From contig JBKQNY010000199.1 of the NCBI GenBank assembly GCA_052145775.1, positions 1-21,070 of the forward strand: a DNA stretch of 21,070 bases. Direction: 5' to 3'. The notes under the pieces were generated by a model. That model saw only the letters and a list, made by a program, of their open reading frames with translations, searched no databases and was not told where the DNA came from. This stretch comes from CAVYPR01 sp052145775. Its GTDB lineage: Bacteria > Actinomycetota > Acidimicrobiia > Acidimicrobiales > RAAP-2. Made by a program: the position numbers and the translations under genes. Below, piece by piece: positions 8,232-16,196 of the stretch (positions within the stretch are counted from its first letter, which is position 1; each line of letters opens with the position of its first letter).

Positions 8232-8951
8232 TCAGGCGGGACCTGAGGCGGCGATGACCTCGGCCAGGCGCGGGAAGTGGTGCAGCCGCCCCAACGTCCC
8301 CAGCCGGCCGACGTCGACGCCGTGGTCGGCGGCCGACATGAGGCGCAGGTCCCCTCGGCTGTTGCCGTAGGCCCAGAGGACCGGCTGGGCGGCCCCGCCG
8401 CCGTTCAGCCCCTCCGAGCGCAGCCAGCCGACCAGCCTGGCGTACTTCTCGGCCCCCCGGCAGTTCTTGCCCTCGAAATGGCCGGTGAGCAGCCCGCCGC
8501 CCACCCCGAGGCGGGTGGCCAGGGTGGCGTTGACCCCCAGCAGGTCCCCGGCGACCTTCACGTAGCACTCGGGGGAGGCGGAGACGACCACCACCAGATG
8601 GCCCAACTTGCGGTGCCAGTCGAGCCGGTCGCGGACGTCCGGACGCAGGCGACGGGCCAGATGCCGCTCGGCGAAGTGCGCCGCCACCTCGTCGACGCGC
8701 TCGACCGGGAGACCGGCCAGCAGCCGGCTGAACAGCGCCTCCTTGGCCCGGTCGGCGGCGGTGCCGGCGAACAGTGCGGCCCGCACGATCTTGGGCAGGG
8801 TGGCCAGGACGGCCACGGCGACCGGCCCCGGACCCCTGACGCTCAACAGGAACGGGAGCACGCTGCCCCCCCGGGTGACGGTGCCGTCGAAGTCGAAGGC
8901 GGCGATCGTGGGGCGCTCAGCGTCCGGGCCGCGTGGATCGGGCTGGCTCAC
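8232..8951 (-). CDS. HAD-IB family phosphatase (SerB-like)
   Basis: A 239-residue cytoplasmic HAD hydrolase. Motif I is DFDGT with nucleophile D20 and acid/base D22. Motif II is VVVSASPE (121-128), motif III the Lys of GAEKYARL (about K169), and motif IV YGNSRGDLRLM with D201. The spacing and the alpha-helical cap between motifs I and II (residues 30-110) fit subfamily IB, which includes phosphoserine phosphatase and many phosphatases of unknown substrate. GTG 8951 overlaps the TGA of the crotonase gene upstream by four bases, so the two are one translationally coupled operon. The longer open frame upstream is a shadow of that gene. The substrate cannot be assigned. Confidence 0.85.
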   Translation of the reverse strand: MSQPDPRGPDAERPTIAAFDFDGTVTRGGSVLPFLLSVRGPGPVAVAVLATLPKIVRAALFAGTAADRAKEALFSRLLAGLPVERVDEVAAHFAERHLARRLRPDVRDRLDWHRKLGHLVVVVSASPECYVKVAGDLLGVNATLATRLGVGGGLLTGHFEGKNCRGAEKYARLVGWLRSEGLNGGGAAQPVLWAYGNSRGDLRLMSAADHGVDVGRLGTLGRLHHFPRLAEVIAASGPA

Positions 8952-9724
8952 AGGGTGCGCCCGCCGCGGCCCGCACCCTCGGCGAACCGCCGGGCCCCCT
9001 CCAACGTCTCCCCGCTGGCGATGACCGCCCGCCCCCGGCGGGCCTCGTTGACCGCCGCGTCCTCCTCGTCCATTCCCCACTGCTCGATGGCCGAGAGCCG
9101 GTCGCTGCGCAGGCAGACCTGGGGGAGCGCGGCCAGCTCCCGGGCGAGCGCCACGGCGTCTTCCAGCGCCGCACCCGGGGCGGAGAGCCGGTTGACCAGG
9201 CCGATGGCCAGGGCCTCGGGGCCGGCCACGCCCCGGCCGGTCAGGATGAGGTCCATGGCCCGGGCGTGGCCAATCAGGCGGGGGAGGCGGACCGTCCCCA
9301 GGTCGCACAGGGGCACACCGAAGCGCCGGCAATAGACGCCGAGCACGGCGTCCTCGGCCGCCACCCGCAGATCGCACCACAGGGCCAGCTCCAGGCCACC
9401 GGCGACGGCGAACCCTTCGATGGCGGCGATCACCGGTTTCGACAGGGTCATGCGAGTGGGGCCCATCGGCCCCGGCCCGGCGTCGGGAACCGGGCGGCGG
9501 TCGCCTTCCGCCACGGCCTTGAGGTCGGCCCCGGCGCAGAAGGTGCCGCCGGTGCCGGTGAGCACGGCCACGTGGGCCGAGTCGTCGGCCTCGAACTCGC
9601 CGAAGGCGTCGCGCAGCCGCCCGGCGGTCGAGCTGTCCACGGCGTTGCGCACGTCGGGCCGGTCGATAGCCACCACGGTGACCGCACCGTCGTGCTCGAC
9701 GCGGACTCCGCCATCTTCACCCAC
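8948..9724 (-). CDS. Crotonase-fold enoyl-CoA hydratase/isomerase family protein
   Basis: A 258-residue protein from GTG 9724, a usual length for the family; the in-frame TTG at 9808 would add an unlikely leader. The CoA-binding/oxyanion-hole segments are present: GTFCAGADLKA (60-70) and GFAVAGGLELALWCDLRVA (104-122). E112 aligns with the first catalytic Glu of enoyl-CoA hydratase. The segment that normally holds the second Glu reads VLGVYCRRFGVPLCDLG, with no Glu at the expected place, so hydration of enoyl-CoA is not assured and another crotonase reaction is possible. The stop overlaps the HAD phosphatase start. It is divergent from the peroxiredoxin gene, whose promoter lies in the shared spacer. 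Confidence 0.85.
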   Translation of the reverse strand: MGEDGGVRVEHDGAVTVVAIDRPDVRNAVDSSTAGRLRDAFGEFEADDSAHVAVLTGTGGTFCAGADLKAVAEGDRRPVPDAGPGPMGPTRMTLSKPVIAAIEGFAVAGGLELALWCDLRVAAEDAVLGVYCRRFGVPLCDLGTVRLPRLIGHARAMDLILTGRGVAGPEALAIGLVNRLSAPGAALEDAVALARELAALPQVCLRSDRLSAIEQWGMDEEDAAVNEARRGRAVIASGETLEGARRFAEGAGRGGRTL

Positions 9725-9801
9725 GACGGACGGCGCACTCCATGGCGAGATTGTCGCGCGCCCGACCGCCGACCCAGATCCAACAATCTTGACCAACTGA
9801 G

Positions 9802-9830
9802 TCGACAATTGCCGGACGTCCCGCTAAGGT
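9802..9830 (+). promoter_or_regulatory. SigA-type promoter of the peroxiredoxin gene
   Basis: TCGACA (9802-9807), 17 nt spacer, TAAGGT (9825-9830). It matches TTGACA/TAnnnT except for one base in the -35. The transcript would have a leader of about 60 nt ending in a GAAGGA ribosome site before the ATG at 9900. Confidence 0.55.
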
Positions 9831-9899
9831 GACCCACGGAAACCCGAACACACCGACCTGGGCGCCGCCCACGGCCAAGGCACACGAAGGACAGACGAC

Positions 9900-10535
9900 A
9901 TGACGGTTCGACTTGGGGACACCGCTCCCGACTTCACCGCGGACACCACCGACGGCACCATCAACTTCCATGAGTGGCTCGGAGACAGCTGGGGGATCCT
10001 CTTCTCCCACCCGAAGGATTTCACGCCCGTCTGCACCACCGAGCTGGGGGCGTTCTCCAAGGCCAAGCCGGAATTCGACAAGCGCAACACCAAGCTGATC
10101 GGCCTGTCGGTCGACTCGGTCGAGTCCCACAAGGGCTGGGCCGGGGACATCGAGGAGACCCAGGGATCTGCGCTGGCCTTCCCGCTGATCGGCGACGAGG
10201 ACCGCCAGGTGGCCGACCTCTACGACATGATCCACCCCAACGCCAACGACACCCTCACCGTGCGCTCGGTCTTCATCATCGGCCCCGACAAGAAGGTGAA
10301 GCTGATCCTCACCTACCCGGCCTCGACCGGCCGCAACGTCGACGAGATCATCCGGGTGCTCGACTCGCTCCAGCTGACCGCCGACTACTCGGTCGCCACC
10401 CCGGTGAACTGGAAGGACGGCGAGGACGTCATCATCGCCCCGGCCGTCTCCGACGACGACGCCAAGACCCGCTTCCCCAAGGGCTTCAAGGCCGTGAAGC
10501 CCTACCTGCGGGTGACCCCCCAGCCCAACCGGTAG
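9900..10535 (+). CDS. 1-Cys peroxiredoxin (Prx6 family)
   Basis: A 211-residue thiol peroxidase that reduces H2O2 and organic or lipid hydroperoxides. The active site is HPKDFTPVCTTE, with peroxidatic C45 and T42; the supporting Arg is R122 in TVRSVFIIGPD. There is no other cysteine in the protein, which together with the long C-terminal extension (VNWKDGEDVIIAP, KGFKAVKPYLRVTPQ) marks the Prx6/1-Cys class over the 2-Cys AhpC type. ATG is preceded by GAAGGA at good spacing. It is monocistronic, with its own promoter, and converges on the oligoribonuclease gene across a GC-rich hairpin. Confidence 0.95.
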   Translation: MTVRLGDTAPDFTADTTDGTINFHEWLGDSWGILFSHPKDFTPVCTTELGAFSKAKPEFDKRNTKLIGLSVDSVESHKGWAGDIEETQGSALAFPLIGDEDRQVADLYDMIHPNANDTLTVRSVFIIGPDKKVKLILTYPASTGRNVDEIIRVLDSLQLTADYSVATPVNWKDGEDVIIAPAVSDDDAKTRFPKGFKAVKPYLRVTPQPNR

Positions 10536-10543
10536 GGGAGGGG

Positions 10544-10560
10544 GCGGCGGGCCCCGCCGC
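10544..10560. terminator. GC-rich hairpin between convergent genes
   Basis: GCGGCGG, 3-nt loop, CCGCCGC: a perfect 7-bp stem 8 nt after the peroxiredoxin stop and 13 nt before the oligoribonuclease stop. There is no T tract, as is often so in actinobacteria. Probably a shared bidirectional terminator. Confidence 0.45.
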
Positions 10561-10572
10561 GAGCGGGTCGGC

Positions 10573-11148
<576 letters not shown>

Positions 11149-11155
11149 CGACGAG

Positions 11156-11161
11156 ATGCTA
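11156..11161 (-). promoter_or_regulatory. -10 box of a leaderless promoter for orn
   Basis: Minus strand TAGCAT, 7 nt, then GTG at 11148. It supports the chosen start codon. Confidence 0.5.
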
Positions 11162-11216
11162 GCGGGGGACCGGACTAGGCCCAGGGGGCGTCCCGCCTCG
11201 GTCCGGCCGGGGGGTG

Positions 11217-11222
11217 TAGACC
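11217..11222 (+). promoter_or_regulatory. Possible -10 box of a leaderless promoter for the Smr gene
   Basis: TAGACC, 7 nt, then GTG at 11230. The last base departs from TAnnnT, so this is weaker than the orn and dut examples. Confidence 0.3.
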
Positions 11223-11229
11223 GGCGCAG

Positions 11230-11484
11230 GTGAAGCTCACCCTCGACCTCCACGACATCTACAACCGGGGCGGCGACATCGACCGGGCGCTGCGGGGGAT
11301 CATCGACGAGGCCATCGCCAAGAAGGCCAAGACGGTCGAGATCATCCCGGGCAAGGGCAGCGGCCAGCTGAAGAAGCGGGTGCTGCGCTTCTTGGACACA
11401 AAGGAGATCAAGCCCCTCTACCACCGTGTCGAGAAGGACTCCAAGAACTTCGGGCGGCTCTTCGTCCACTTCCGGCACCGCTGA
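11230..11484 (+). CDS. Small Smr-domain protein
   Basis: An 84-residue stand-alone Smr (small MutS-related) domain. The features are LTLDLHDI at the N-terminus (the 'DLH' motif), the glycine loop EIIPGKGSGQLKKRVLRFL at 37-55 (position of the HGxGxG loop, with Pro replacing His), and a C-terminal strand FGRLFVHFRHR. Smr domains bind or cut nucleic acids in MutS2 and other proteins; small free-standing Smr proteins are common in actinobacteria and their role is not established. Starts with GTG without a clear ribosome site. The gene runs toward dut with a 47-nt gap. Confidence 0.8.
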   Translation: MKLTLDLHDIYNRGGDIDRALRGIIDEAIAKKAKTVEIIPGKGSGQLKKRVLRFLDTKEIKPLYHRVEKDSKNFGRLFVHFRHR

Positions 11485-11519
11485 CATCGGCGGCCCGGGC
11501 CGGGCGGCAGCTGACGCAC

Positions 11520-11525
11520 TACGAT
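11520..11525 (+). promoter_or_regulatory. -10 box of a leaderless promoter for dut
   Basis: TACGAT, 6 nt (cgctcg), then ATG at 11532. No ribosome site precedes the ATG, which fits a leaderless transcript. Confidence 0.5.
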
Positions 11526-11531
11526 CGCTCG

Positions 11532-11975
11532 ATGTTGCCCGTGCCCGTCCACCGGCTCGACGAGGACCTCCCGCTCCCGGCCTACGCGCGCCAGGGTGAC
11601 GCCGGGGCCGACCTCGTCGCCCGGGAGGGCGCCCTGCTCAAGGCGGGTGGCGGCCGGGCCATGGTCCCGACCGGGCTGGTCGTGGCCATTCCCGAGGGCC
11701 ACGCCGGCTTCGTCCAGCCCCGCAGTGGCCTGGCCCTGCGGCACGGGGTCACGTGCCTCAACTCCCCGGGGCTGATCGACGCCGGCTACCGCGGCGAGGT
11801 GGCGGTGCTGCTGGTGAACACCGATCCTGACCACGACTATGAGGTCGCACGCGGCGACCGCATTGCCCAGCTCGTGATCCATCCGGTGCTCGAAGCCGAC
11901 TTCCGTCCGGTCGCCCAGTCGGACCTCCCTCCGGCCGAACGGGGGACCGGGGGCTTCGGCCACAGCGGCCGGTGA
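11532..11975 (+). CDS. dut: dUTP diphosphatase (dUTPase)
   Basis: A 147-residue trimeric dUTPase that converts dUTP to dUMP and PPi, keeping uracil out of DNA and feeding thymidylate synthesis. All five family motifs are present: DAGADL (23-28), QPRSGLA (62-68), NSPGLIDAGYRGE (77-89, with metal/water-activating D83), RIAQLVI (110-116), and the C-terminal arm RGTGGFGHSG (137-146). The length is normal. The stop overlaps the GTG of the acyltransferase gene (GTGA), an unusual operon partner whose link to nucleotide metabolism is not obvious and may be only co-transcription. Confidence 0.95.
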   Translation: MLPVPVHRLDEDLPLPAYARQGDAGADLVAREGALLKAGGGRAMVPTGLVVAIPEGHAGFVQPRSGLALRHGVTCLNSPGLIDAGYRGEVAVLLVNTDPDHDYEVARGDRIAQLVIHPVLEADFRPVAQSDLPPAERGTGGFGHSGR

Positions 11976-13429
11976 GCATGGAGCCGATGCCGGGCCTCGA
12001 CGGGGCCTTCATCTCGCTCCAGGCGAAGAACTCCCACCTCCACGTGGCGGCCGTCCTGGTCCTCGACCCCCCGGAGGGGAAGCGCTCCCTGTTCTCGCCC
12101 TCGACCCGCTACGCGCAGATCCGCCGGGTGGTCGAGCAGCGGATCCACCTGGCGCCACCCATGCGCCAGCGGGCGCTCGGGGTCCCCTTCGGGCTGCACC
12201 ACCCGGTGTGGGCCGACGATCCCGAGTTCGAGCTCGACGACCATCTCCGCCGGGCGTCGCTCCCCGCACCCGGCGGCCAGGCGGAGCTGGAGGACTTGGT
12301 GGCCGACGTGATGAGCCGCCCGCTCGACCCCGATCGCCCCCTGTGGGAGATGGTGGTGATCGAGGGCCTGGCCGGGGGACGGTCGGCCCTTGTGGCCAAG
12401 CTGCACCACGCCATCTTGGACGGGGTGTCGGGCGCTTCGTTGCTGGGCGCCTTCTTGGACCTCGGCCCCCGGGCACGCCCGATCCCCTTCCCGCCCGAGC
12501 CTTGGGAGCCGGGACCGCTCCCAGGTCGGGCCGCCCTGCTGCGGCACGCCGCGGCGTCGCTGACCCGCCAGCCGGAGGTGGCCCTCGGGGCCCTCCAGCG
12601 GGGGATGGACGCCATGGTGGAGGTGGCGGGCCACAACCGACGGCTCTCCGCCGAGGGCCTCACCCCGCCGCCGGCGCCGTTCAGCGCGCCGAGGACGTCG
12701 CTCAATGGCACCCTCTCCTCCCGGCGCCGCTTCGCCACGGTGACCTTGCCGCTGGACGACGCCAAGCTGGTGCGCGGCGCCTTCGGGGGGACCGTGAACG
12801 ATGTGCTGCTGGCCGGCGTCTCGGGTGCGCTCCGCCGGCTGCTGGCGCGCCGCGGGGAGGTCCCCGAGCGACCGCTCGTGGCGCTCGTCCCGGTCTCCAC
12901 TCGACCCGGTGGCGCCACCTCGGTGGTGGGGACCCCGCTCGGGAACCAGGTGTCGGGCATGCTGGTCTCCCTTCCCACCGACGTCGACGACCCGGTGCAG
13001 CGACTCTCGGCCGTCGCCCGGGGAACCGAGGTGGCCAAGGAGCAGGAGCGGCTCACGGGCGGCCGGCTCCTGGCCGACCTGGCCGAGATCTCGCCGCCGG
13101 CCCTGGCGTCGAGGGCGGCGCGCTGGGCGTCGGGTCTCGGGCTGCTCAACCGGCTGCCCCTGTGCAACGTCGTGGTGTCGGGGGTACCGGGCCCGGACTT
13201 CGCCCTGTGGTGCGCCGGGAGCCGGGTCACGGCGCTCTACCCGGTCGGCCCCGTGGCCGACGGGGTGGGGCTGAACGTGACCGCCATGTCGTACCGGGGG
13301 GCGGTCCACGTGGGCCTGTTGGGCTGCCGCCGACTCGTGCCCGACGTGGCCGAGCTGGCCGTGCTGCTCGACGACGCCCTGGGGGAGCTGGTGGGAGCGG
13401 CGCTCGACGCCCGGGGAGCCGCCGGCTGA
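11972..13429 (+). CDS. Wax ester synthase / diacylglycerol acyltransferase (WS/DGAT) family protein
   Basis: A 485-residue bacterial WS/DGAT-type O-acyltransferase that joins acyl-CoA to fatty alcohols or diacylglycerol for wax ester or triacylglycerol storage. The catalytic motif HHAILDG is at 145-151 (HHxxxDG), preceded by RPLDPDRPLWEMVVIEGL, a typical lead-in. The C-terminal half carries TVNDVLLAGVSGALRRLL and GNQVSGMLVSLPTDVDDP, both conserved in the family, and the late segment NVVVSGVPGP. The GTG at 11972 overlaps the dut stop; an ATG at 11978 is an alternative two codons later. Lipid storage genes of this type are frequent in actinobacteria. Substrate preference cannot be read from sequence. 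Confidence 0.93.
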   Translation: MSMEPMPGLDGAFISLQAKNSHLHVAAVLVLDPPEGKRSLFSPSTRYAQIRRVVEQRIHLAPPMRQRALGVPFGLHHPVWADDPEFELDDHLRRASLPAPGGQAELEDLVADVMSRPLDPDRPLWEMVVIEGLAGGRSALVAKLHHAILDGVSGASLLGAFLDLGPRARPIPFPPEPWEPGPLPGRAALLRHAAASLTRQPEVALGALQRGMDAMVEVAGHNRRLSAEGLTPPPAPFSAPRTSLNGTLSSRRRFATVTLPLDDAKLVRGAFGGTVNDVLLAGVSGALRRLLARRGEVPERPLVALVPVSTRPGGATSVVGTPLGNQVSGMLVSLPTDVDDPVQRLSAVARGTEVAKEQERLTGGRLLADLAEISPPALASRAARWASGLGLLNRLPLCNVVVSGVPGPDFALWCAGSRVTALYPVGPVADGVGLNVTAMSYRGAVHVGLLGCRRLVPDVAELAVLLDDALGELVGAALDARGAAG

Positions 13430-13466
13430 GAGGACTCTCTCATCGCACCCCCGACGGGTGGCGGGG

Positions 13467-13472
13467 TAGAGT
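13467..13472 (+). promoter_or_regulatory. Possible -10 box of the tRNA-Gly gene
   Basis: TAGAGT ends 10 nt before the first base of the tRNA. No convincing -35 is seen. Confidence 0.3.
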
Positions 13473-13482
13473 GGTGCCTGAC

Positions 13483-13558
13483 GCGGATGTGGCTCAGTTG
13501 GTAGAGCATCACCTTGCCAAGGTGAGGGTCGCGGGTTCGAATCCCGTCATCCGCTCCA
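13483..13558 (+). tRNA. tRNA-Gly (anticodon GCC)
   Basis: A 76-nt cloverleaf: acceptor stem GCGGATG/CATCCGC, D arm with GGCTCAGTTGGTAGAGC, anticodon stem CACCTTGCCAAGGTG with GCC in the loop, T arm GCGGGTTCGAATCCCGT, discriminator T, and genomically encoded CCA. It is intact and is the likely integration target of the element that follows, because an integrase operon begins 124 nt downstream. Confidence 0.97.
13530..13558 (+). other. Presumed attachment site (attL) at the tRNA-Gly 3' end
   Basis: Integrases of this kind usually recombine in the T arm and 3' end of tRNA genes and leave a direct repeat at the other end. I saw no second copy of this segment in the window, so attR should lie beyond 21070. 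Exact core limits cannot be set. Confidence 0.4.
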
Positions 13559-13614
13559 GAGAAAGTCCAGGTCAGAGGCTGCAATCTCCGACCGTCCCCC
13601 GGCCAGCCCCCCGT

Positions 13615-13636
13615 TGCTATACCGTTCTGCTATACC
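13615..13636 (+). repeat. Two direct TGCTATACC repeats upstream of the integrase operon
   Basis: TGCTATACC occurs at 13615-13623 and 13628-13636, start-to-start 13 bp, between the tRNA and the RHH gene. This could be an arm-type integrase site, an operator for the RHH protein, or part of the promoter. Confidence 0.45.
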
Positions 13637-13681
13637 ACAGGACCCAACCCCGGGTGCCTGGTTGAGGCCGGTGGCGGTGGC

Positions 13682-14011
13682 ATGGCAGGTCTTCGAGAGC
13701 GAAGAGGGAGGGGCACCGGCGGAGTCTCCGCGGTGAGTGAAGGCGTGTGGCGCGTCGATGTCGAGATGCCTCGACAGCCTGGGACGCCGAGACGGCGCCT
13801 GTCGAGGACCGTGCGGGGAACCCGGGGTGAAGCCGAGCAGGTCCTTGCTGATCTGCGCTCAGGGCATGGTGTACAGACCAAGACGTTCGGAGTCCGTCTG
13901 TCCATGGACCTCGCGGACACCTTGCAGCAGTTGGCCGACCTCGAAGGTGTGCCGGTCGCCGAAGTGATTCGCCGCGCAATTTCCGAGCGAGTGGAGAGGC
14001 AGCGGCGATGA
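13682..14011 (+). CDS. Ribbon-helix-helix protein sharing its N-terminal module with the integrase
   Basis: A 109-residue small basic protein. Residues 10-60 (GRGTGGVSAVSEGVWRVDVE and onward to RTVRGTRGEAEQVLADL) match residues 30-82 of the integrase next door, a region likely to be its N-terminal arm-binding domain. Residues 67-105 (KTFGVRLSMDLADTLQQLA, then EGVPVAEVIRRAISERV) look like a CopG/ribbon-helix-helix DNA-binding fold. The stop overlaps the integrase ATG (ATGA at 14008-14011), so the two are coupled. The likely role is a recombination directionality factor or autorepressor that reads the same arm sites as the integrase; this is inference. An in-frame GTG at 13733 would remove part of the shared module, so 13682 is preferred. 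Confidence 0.72.
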   Translation: MAGLRERRGRGTGGVSAVSEGVWRVDVEMPRQPGTPRRRLSRTVRGTRGEAEQVLADLRSGHGVQTKTFGVRLSMDLADTLQQLADLEGVPVAEVIRRAISERVERQRR

Positions 14012-15234
14012 GTCCCGTAAACCGGTCGGCCAGTCCTTCGGCTTCTGGCAAGAAAGCGGGTTCCACCCTCTCCACGCACAAAGGGATCCGCAAGCGCGGT
14101 AGCGGAGGCATTTTTGTCGTACGCGAAGGCGTATGGCGCGTCGATGTCGAAATTGCCCGGGATGCGTTGACCGGGCGCCGGCGGCGAGCCTCTCGGTACG
14201 TCCGCGGCACCCGCGAGGAAGCCGAGCTCGCCCTGGCCCGCCTCAAGATCGCCGACCATGAGAAGCGCCTGCCGACCGGGGGGACCAGTGCCCGGTCGGT
14301 GTCGGCTGCCCTGGACCTGTACCAGCGCACCGCAGAGACCGGATCACTCGAACTGGCGCCCAAGACGGTCGTCACCTCCCGTTCGGCGATCCGGGTGATG
14401 GAGTCGATGGTGCTGCCTGACGGGCGGACCTTCGGCGACATCCGGCTCAGCCGCCTCACGTGGCAGGACATCGAGCACCTCTACGCCACCATGCGGGCCA
14501 CCGGAAGGGGTCCTGAGTGGATTCGCCGGTGCGCTACCGTGCTCACCCGGGCACTGGATCTCGCTCGGAAGCGCGGCCTGATCGACGCCAACCCCTCCAA
14601 GGATGCCGTCCGACCGAAGTCCGTCCGGAAGAAGCCGTTCTCCCCGGCCGAGGCGGACGTGCGCGAGCTGCTCGCCACGGTTGCCGATCGCGATCCCGAG
14701 CTGGCCGACATCATCACCGTGATGGCCAGCAGCGGCATTCGAAGAGGGGAGCTGCTGGGCCTCCAGTGGGGGGACGTGGACCTGGAGGCCGGCGAGATCC
14801 ATGTCGCCGCGGCGATCACCGATGGTGGGCCGGGCGTGGGCATCATCCGAAAGCCGACCAAGCGATCGGACTGGCGAGACGTACCTCTCACCAAGGCGGC
14901 CAAGCATGCGATCGAGAGGCAGGGCGTGCGCTTCCGGGAGTTGTTCGGCCAGGACCCACCGGCTTCGTCCTACGTCTTCGGTGGACTGCCAGATGGGAGC
15001 CAAGCCCACCGACCCGATGTCCTGACCCACCGGGTGTCGGAGTTCCGCGGGACCTCCTCGCTCACGCTGCTCGATCTTCGACACTACGTTGCCACCGCGA
15101 TGCTGGACGCCGGGGAGTCGTACCGCACCGTGGCCGACATCCTCGGGAACAGCGAAGCCACCCTTCGGTTGCACTATGACGGTCGAACTGGAATCGAGAA
15201 GCGCAAAGCTATCGGCGCCTTGGAATTGCAATAG
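14008..15234 (+). CDS. int: Tyrosine recombinase / integrase
   Basis: A 408-residue phage-type integrase. Residues 28-85 form a basic N-terminal domain probably binding arm sites. Residues 95-200 are a core-binding domain (SVSAALDLYQRTAETG to RALDLARKRGLIDANP). The catalytic domain has R245 in SSGIRRGELLGLQW, K285 in KPTKRSDWR, R358 in LLDLRHYVAT and nucleophile Y390 in LRLHYDG, nine residues after the LGN motif. Two usual histidines are replaced: the His of HxxR is L355 and the LGH His is N381. With R-K-R-Y intact it is probably active, but this is unusual. It adjoins the tRNA-Gly gene and should drive integration and excision of the island. Confidence 0.92.
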   Translation: MSPVNRSASPSASGKKAGSTLSTHKGIRKRGSGGIFVVREGVWRVDVEIARDALTGRRRRASRYVRGTREEAELALARLKIADHEKRLPTGGTSARSVSAALDLYQRTAETGSLELAPKTVVTSRSAIRVMESMVLPDGRTFGDIRLSRLTWQDIEHLYATMRATGRGPEWIRRCATVLTRALDLARKRGLIDANPSKDAVRPKSVRKKPFSPAEADVRELLATVADRDPELADIITVMASSGIRRGELLGLQWGDVDLEAGEIHVAAAITDGGPGVGIIRKPTKRSDWRDVPLTKAAKHAIERQGVRFRELFGQDPPASSYVFGGLPDGSQAHRPDVLTHRVSEFRGTSSLTLLDLRHYVATAMLDAGESYRTVADILGNSEATLRLHYDGRTGIEKRKAIGALELQ

Positions 15235-15267
15235 AGCTAGGAACCTCCGCGTCCGTGACGCCAAATT

Positions 15268-15283
15268 CGGGTGTGCTCACCCG
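15268..15283 (+). terminator. Weak hairpin after the integrase
   Basis: CGGGTG, loop TGCT, CACCCG, 34 nt after the integrase stop. The stem is only 6 bp and has no T tract, so this is a weak candidate. The remainder of 15235-15356 shows no gene. Confidence 0.25.
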
Positions 15284-15356
15284 GAGTGTCTGCCGGGAGT
15301 TCGTGGCGGCCTCACCGAGCCGCCCGAGCGAAGCCACGCAGCCCGCCCCGCTCAAG

Positions 15357-16159
15357 TTACGGCATCGAAAGGGCCCGTCGGACATTTGGTAGTGCCCCGC
15401 ACAGTTCAGCCGCCATGGCAACGTTCAGACCGGCTGCGGGGTGACTTACGGCGTGCACGGTACGGAGGCGATCAATGCTAACCCGCGTGTAACGCTGAGT
15501 GGTCTCCAACCGCCCGTGGCCGAGCATCTCAGCCACGTAGCGGATGTCAGCCCACCTTCGAGCATCAGCGTGGCCACGGAATGACGGAGCAGGTGGCAGC
15601 TCCCCTTCTTGTTGATGCCGGCTGCGGCCAGGTAGCGGCGGACCCTGCCACAAAGCCAATCCGGGGCCAGAGGCGTCCCCACCCGAGTGAGGAAGAGGTG
15701 GTCGGGAAAGCTCGAGCCCACGAAGCCTGGTCGGACGATCCCGACGTAGAGACGCACCCAGAACAGCGCACGCTCGCCGACCGGCACGTAGCGGTCCTTG
15801 GCGCCCTTGCCCTGTCTGATGAAGATCGTCCCGCGGTCGAAGTCGACGTCTCGGAGCTGCAGCGAGATCAGCTCTCCTCTTCGCATGCCGCAGGAGTAGA
15901 AGACCTCGAGCACCGCTCGATCTCGCAGACCCAGGGGCCGGGAGACGTCAGGGGTGGCCATGAGGATTGCCATCTCCTCGGCGCTGAGCGTCGCCACGGG
16001 GAGACGCCGGTCCGGACGGGGCATGAGAAGTTCTAACGCAGGGTTAACCACGATGCGATGTTCTCGGTGCAACCAGGCCATGAACTGTGAGATGGGCACC
16101 AGGCGCTGTACTTGCGTTGCGACAGCGAGCGGGGCTCCGTCGGCCTTCCGGTACGGAAG
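15357..16159 (-). pseudogene. Truncated, frameshifted XerC/D-like tyrosine recombinase
   Basis: The remnant begins at about YRKADGAPL and lacks the first part of the core-binding domain. It then reads well through the catalytic Arg (CGMRRGELISLQ), the Lys segment (RQGKGAKDRYVPVG) and CHLLRHSVATLMLEGG. At about 15551-15556 one base is missing, and the protein continues in another frame as ADIRYVAEMLGHGRLETTQRYT with the LGH His and the Tyr nucleophile, ending at the stop at 15357. All catalytic residues are therefore present but split over two frames. The family resembles recombinases found in transposon-like recombinase sets; no partners are seen. The missing 5' end abuts the ECF module, suggesting that a deletion or insertion joined the two. 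Confidence 0.82.
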
Positions 16160-16184
16160 GGTCTGCTCCTCAGGGGACGCGCTC

Positions 16185-16190
16185 GGAGAG
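16185..16190 (+). promoter_or_regulatory. Ribosome binding site of the ECF sigma gene
   Basis: GGAGAG, 6 nt before the ATG at 16197. It favours this start over the in-frame GTG at 16239, which has no well-spaced site. I could not find a GGAAC/CGTC-type ECF promoter upstream. Confidence 0.5.
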
Positions 16191-16196
16191 ACAGGG

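Noticed and set aside
11837..13309. Long minus-strand frame opposite the WS/DGAT gene
   Set aside because: Low-complexity shadow; the plus-strand gene has all family motifs.
13617..14471. Minus-strand frame opposite the integrase operon
   Set aside because: The plus-strand RHH and integrase genes are clear and coupled; the antisense frame shows no family motifs.
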